Shown here one piece after another: positions 62,705 to 64,000 of a stretch of DNA of 64,000 nt (its first letter is position 1; every line of letters begins with the position of its first letter). The DNA is taken from the NCBI RefSeq assembly GCF_009765985.1, contig NZ_LMUM01000023.1:25178-89177 (forward strand), in the 5' to 3' direction. Below the pieces are notes generated by a model. The model did no database searches. It worked only from the letters and a program-made list of their open reading frames with translations, and was not told the origin of the DNA. This DNA comes from Acidobacterium sp. S8 (lineage in GTDB: Bacteria; Acidobacteriota; Terriglobia; Terriglobales; Acidobacteriaceae). The position numbers and the translations under genes were made by a program.

Positions 62705-63760
62705 ATGGAAGTCAGTATTTGGATCTTTTTGCTGTTGAGCGTGCTGAAGGTCGCCGTAGTCACGGTGATTCTGCTGACAGCGGTCGCTTATACGGTGCTG
62801 CTGGAGCGCAAGGTTGTCGGACGCATCCAGAACCGCTGGGGACCCAGCCGCGTTGGACCCTTTGGCCTGTTGCAGCCGCTGGCCGACGGCCTGAAGCTCT
62901 TCCTCAAGGAAGACCTGATGCCTACCAACGTGTATAAGCCGCTGTACATTCTGGCGCCGCTTATCGCGCTGGCTTGTGCGCTGATTTCGATCTCCATGGT
63001 GCCGTTCGGCAAAGAGGTTCATTATCACGGCGTCGATCTCTTCCAGATTTCCGACCTTAATATCGGCCTGTTGGTGATTCTGGGCATTACTTCGATCGGC
63101 GTGTATGGAATTGCGCTCTCCGGGTGGTCATCGAATAACAAGTATTCGCTGCTGGGCGCAATGCGCGCCAGCGCGCAGCTGATCAGCTATGAGCTTGCGC
63201 TCGGACTTTCGCTTGTCGGCGTGGTCCTGCGCACTGGTTCCTTGCGGCTCCGCGATATCGTCGACGTGCAGGCGGCGCATGGGCTGCTGTCGTGGAATAT
63301 CTTCGGTGGACTGCAGATCGTTGCCTTCTTCATCTACTTGATAGCCGCATACGCCGAGACTAACCGCACTCCGTTCGATCTTCCGGAAGCGGAAAGCGAA
63401 CTGACCGCCGGCTACCACACCGAGTACAGCTCGATGAAGTTTGCCATGTTCTTTATGGCTGAGTACGCCAACATGATCACGGTCAGCTGTGTGGCCACAC
63501 TGCTTTTTCTCGGCGGATGGTCAAGCCCGTTTGGAAACCTGCTGCCGGCATGGGGCGGTCCCATCGTGCAGGCGCTGCTGCCGGTCTTCTGGTTCGTGGC
63601 CAAGGTGTTTTTCTTTCTCTTTCTTTACATCTGGGTGCGTGGCACGTTGCCGCGCTTCCGTTATGACCAGCTGATGGGTTTTGGCTGGAAGTTTTTGTTG
63701 CCGCTTGCGATTGCGAATATTATTGCGACGAGCCTGTGGCTGGCTTTTCGCGCAGCGTAG
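62705..63760 (+). CDS. nuoH: NADH-quinone oxidoreductase subunit H
   Basis: Membrane subunit of 351 residues (ATG 62705, after GGAAGG) with eight helices. It lines the quinone entry channel. Motifs LLERKVVGRIQNRWGPSRVG, LKLFLKEDLMPT, and TNRTPFDLPEAESELTAGYH are clear. The next gene is nuoJ after 42 bp, so nuoI is missing from its usual place. Confidence 0.96.
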   Translation: MEVSIWIFLLLSVLKVAVVTVILLTAVAYTVLLERKVVGRIQNRWGPSRVGPFGLLQPLADGLKLFLKEDLMPTNVYKPLYILAPLIALACALISISMVPFGKEVHYHGVDLFQISDLNIGLLVILGITSIGVYGIALSGWSSNNKYSLLGAMRASAQLISYELALGLSLVGVVLRTGSLRLRDIVDVQAAHGLLSWNIFGGLQIVAFFIYLIAAYAETNRTPFDLPEAESELTAGYHTEYSSMKFAMFFMAEYANMITVSCVATLLFLGGWSSPFGNLLPAWGGPIVQALLPVFWFVAKVFFFLFLYIWVRGTLPRFRYDQLMGFGWKFLLPLAIANIIATSLWLAFRAA

Positions 63761-63802
63761 TTTCAACCAGTTTGATTCTTTACGGTTTCTACTTTTAAGA
63801 GC

Positions 63803-64000
63803 ATGCATCTAGTCCTGTTTTTCATCTTCGGCGGGTTATGTGTTGCGGGAGCGTTGAATCTCCTGCTGCAGCGCCACCCTATCAACAGCTCGCTTTCGCT
63901 GATCGTGGTGATGACGTCGCTCGCTGTGCTGTATCTTCTGCTGGGGGCCGAGTTTCTGGCCGCGGCGCAGGTCATCGTCTATTCGGGTGCCATCATGGTG
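63803..64000 (+). CDS. nuoJ: NADH-quinone oxidoreductase subunit J (C-terminus cut by window edge)
   Basis: The first 66 residues of a membrane subunit: MHLVLFFIFGGLCVAGALNL, then SLSLIVVMTSLAVLYLLLGAEFL and AQVIVYSGAIMV, the last being the diagnostic NuoJ stretch. The frame is open to the end of the window. It belongs to the proton-pumping arm; nuoK and the antiporter-like genes presumably follow. Confidence 0.93.
   Translation, partial: MHLVLFFIFGGLCVAGALNLLLQRHPINSSLSLIVVMTSLAVLYLLLGAEFLAAAQVIVYSGAIMV

Overview
The window looks like chromosomal DNA of an acidobacterium, most likely class Terriglobia (subdivision 1). This is inferred from gene content, not from a database search. The signs are two Oar-like TonB-dependent receptors of about 1,100 residues with an N-terminal carboxypeptidase-regulatory domain, an acidobacterial-type duplicated MacB/FtsX permease next to a PadR regulator, several YVTN/Ig-repeat secreted proteins, a DUF6496 protein, a futalosine-pathway menaquinone gene (mqnD), and a high-GC coding style. 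No tRNA, rRNA, CRISPR array or phage module was seen.

Layout. Positions 1-9.1 kb: a GH20 hexosaminidase cut by the left edge, a YVTN lipoprotein, a DUF92 membrane protein, a CAP-domain protein, an FtsB-like protein and a phosphohexomutase on the minus strand, then cutA, a 54-residue membrane protein, bioY and mqnD on the plus strand. 9.2-19.6 kb: an Oar-like receptor, a lone DppC-type permease, a scar where the 3' remnant of an unknown minus-strand gene abuts a 5'-truncated transglutaminase/TPR gene, an acyl-CoA synthetase, a DoxX protein and a TPR protein. 19.7-33.3 kb: a polysaccharide-utilisation region with a receptor, a GH30, a LacI-family regulator, a two-beta-helix GH55/pectate-lyase-like enzyme fused to a propeller, a DUF5009 acyltransferase, a GH18 chitinase and a GH9 cellulase. 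Matching LacI-type palindromes lie upstream of the receptor/GH30 pair and of the beta-helix enzyme. 33.3-35.5 kb: an IS4-family element with clear inverted repeats and a frameshifted transposase, then a gene-free stretch of REP-like palindromes.

35.5-55.6 kb is mostly housekeeping: DUF6496, YebC, a PagL-like deacylase, glutamate formimidoyltransferase, a secreted protein, the ADOP permease with padR and its likely operator, a methyltransferase, a PoxB-like thiamine-diphosphate enzyme, thiC, cytochrome c maturation genes (ccmE of the CxxxY type, ccmA, ybaK, ccmB), a VOC protein, DAHP synthase, a HAD phosphatase, a five-Ig-repeat quinoprotein-like lipoprotein, thiS and a small membrane protein. 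55.8-64 kb: a complex I operon, nuoA-C-D-(unknown)-E-F-G-H-J, cut by the right edge. It lacks nuoB and nuoI at their usual places and carries a 123-residue unknown gene that overlaps the end of nuoD.

Functionally the window joins extracellular glycan breakdown (beta-glucan/cellulose/chitin-like enzymes with TonB-dependent uptake and LacI control) with respiratory-chain genes (menaquinone, cytochrome c maturation, complex I) and thiamine synthesis. No classical defence or secretion system was found. The least explained items are the truncated-gene junction, the incomplete nuo order with its embedded unknown gene, the non-terminal diglycine of ThiS, and the Cys-type CcmE.
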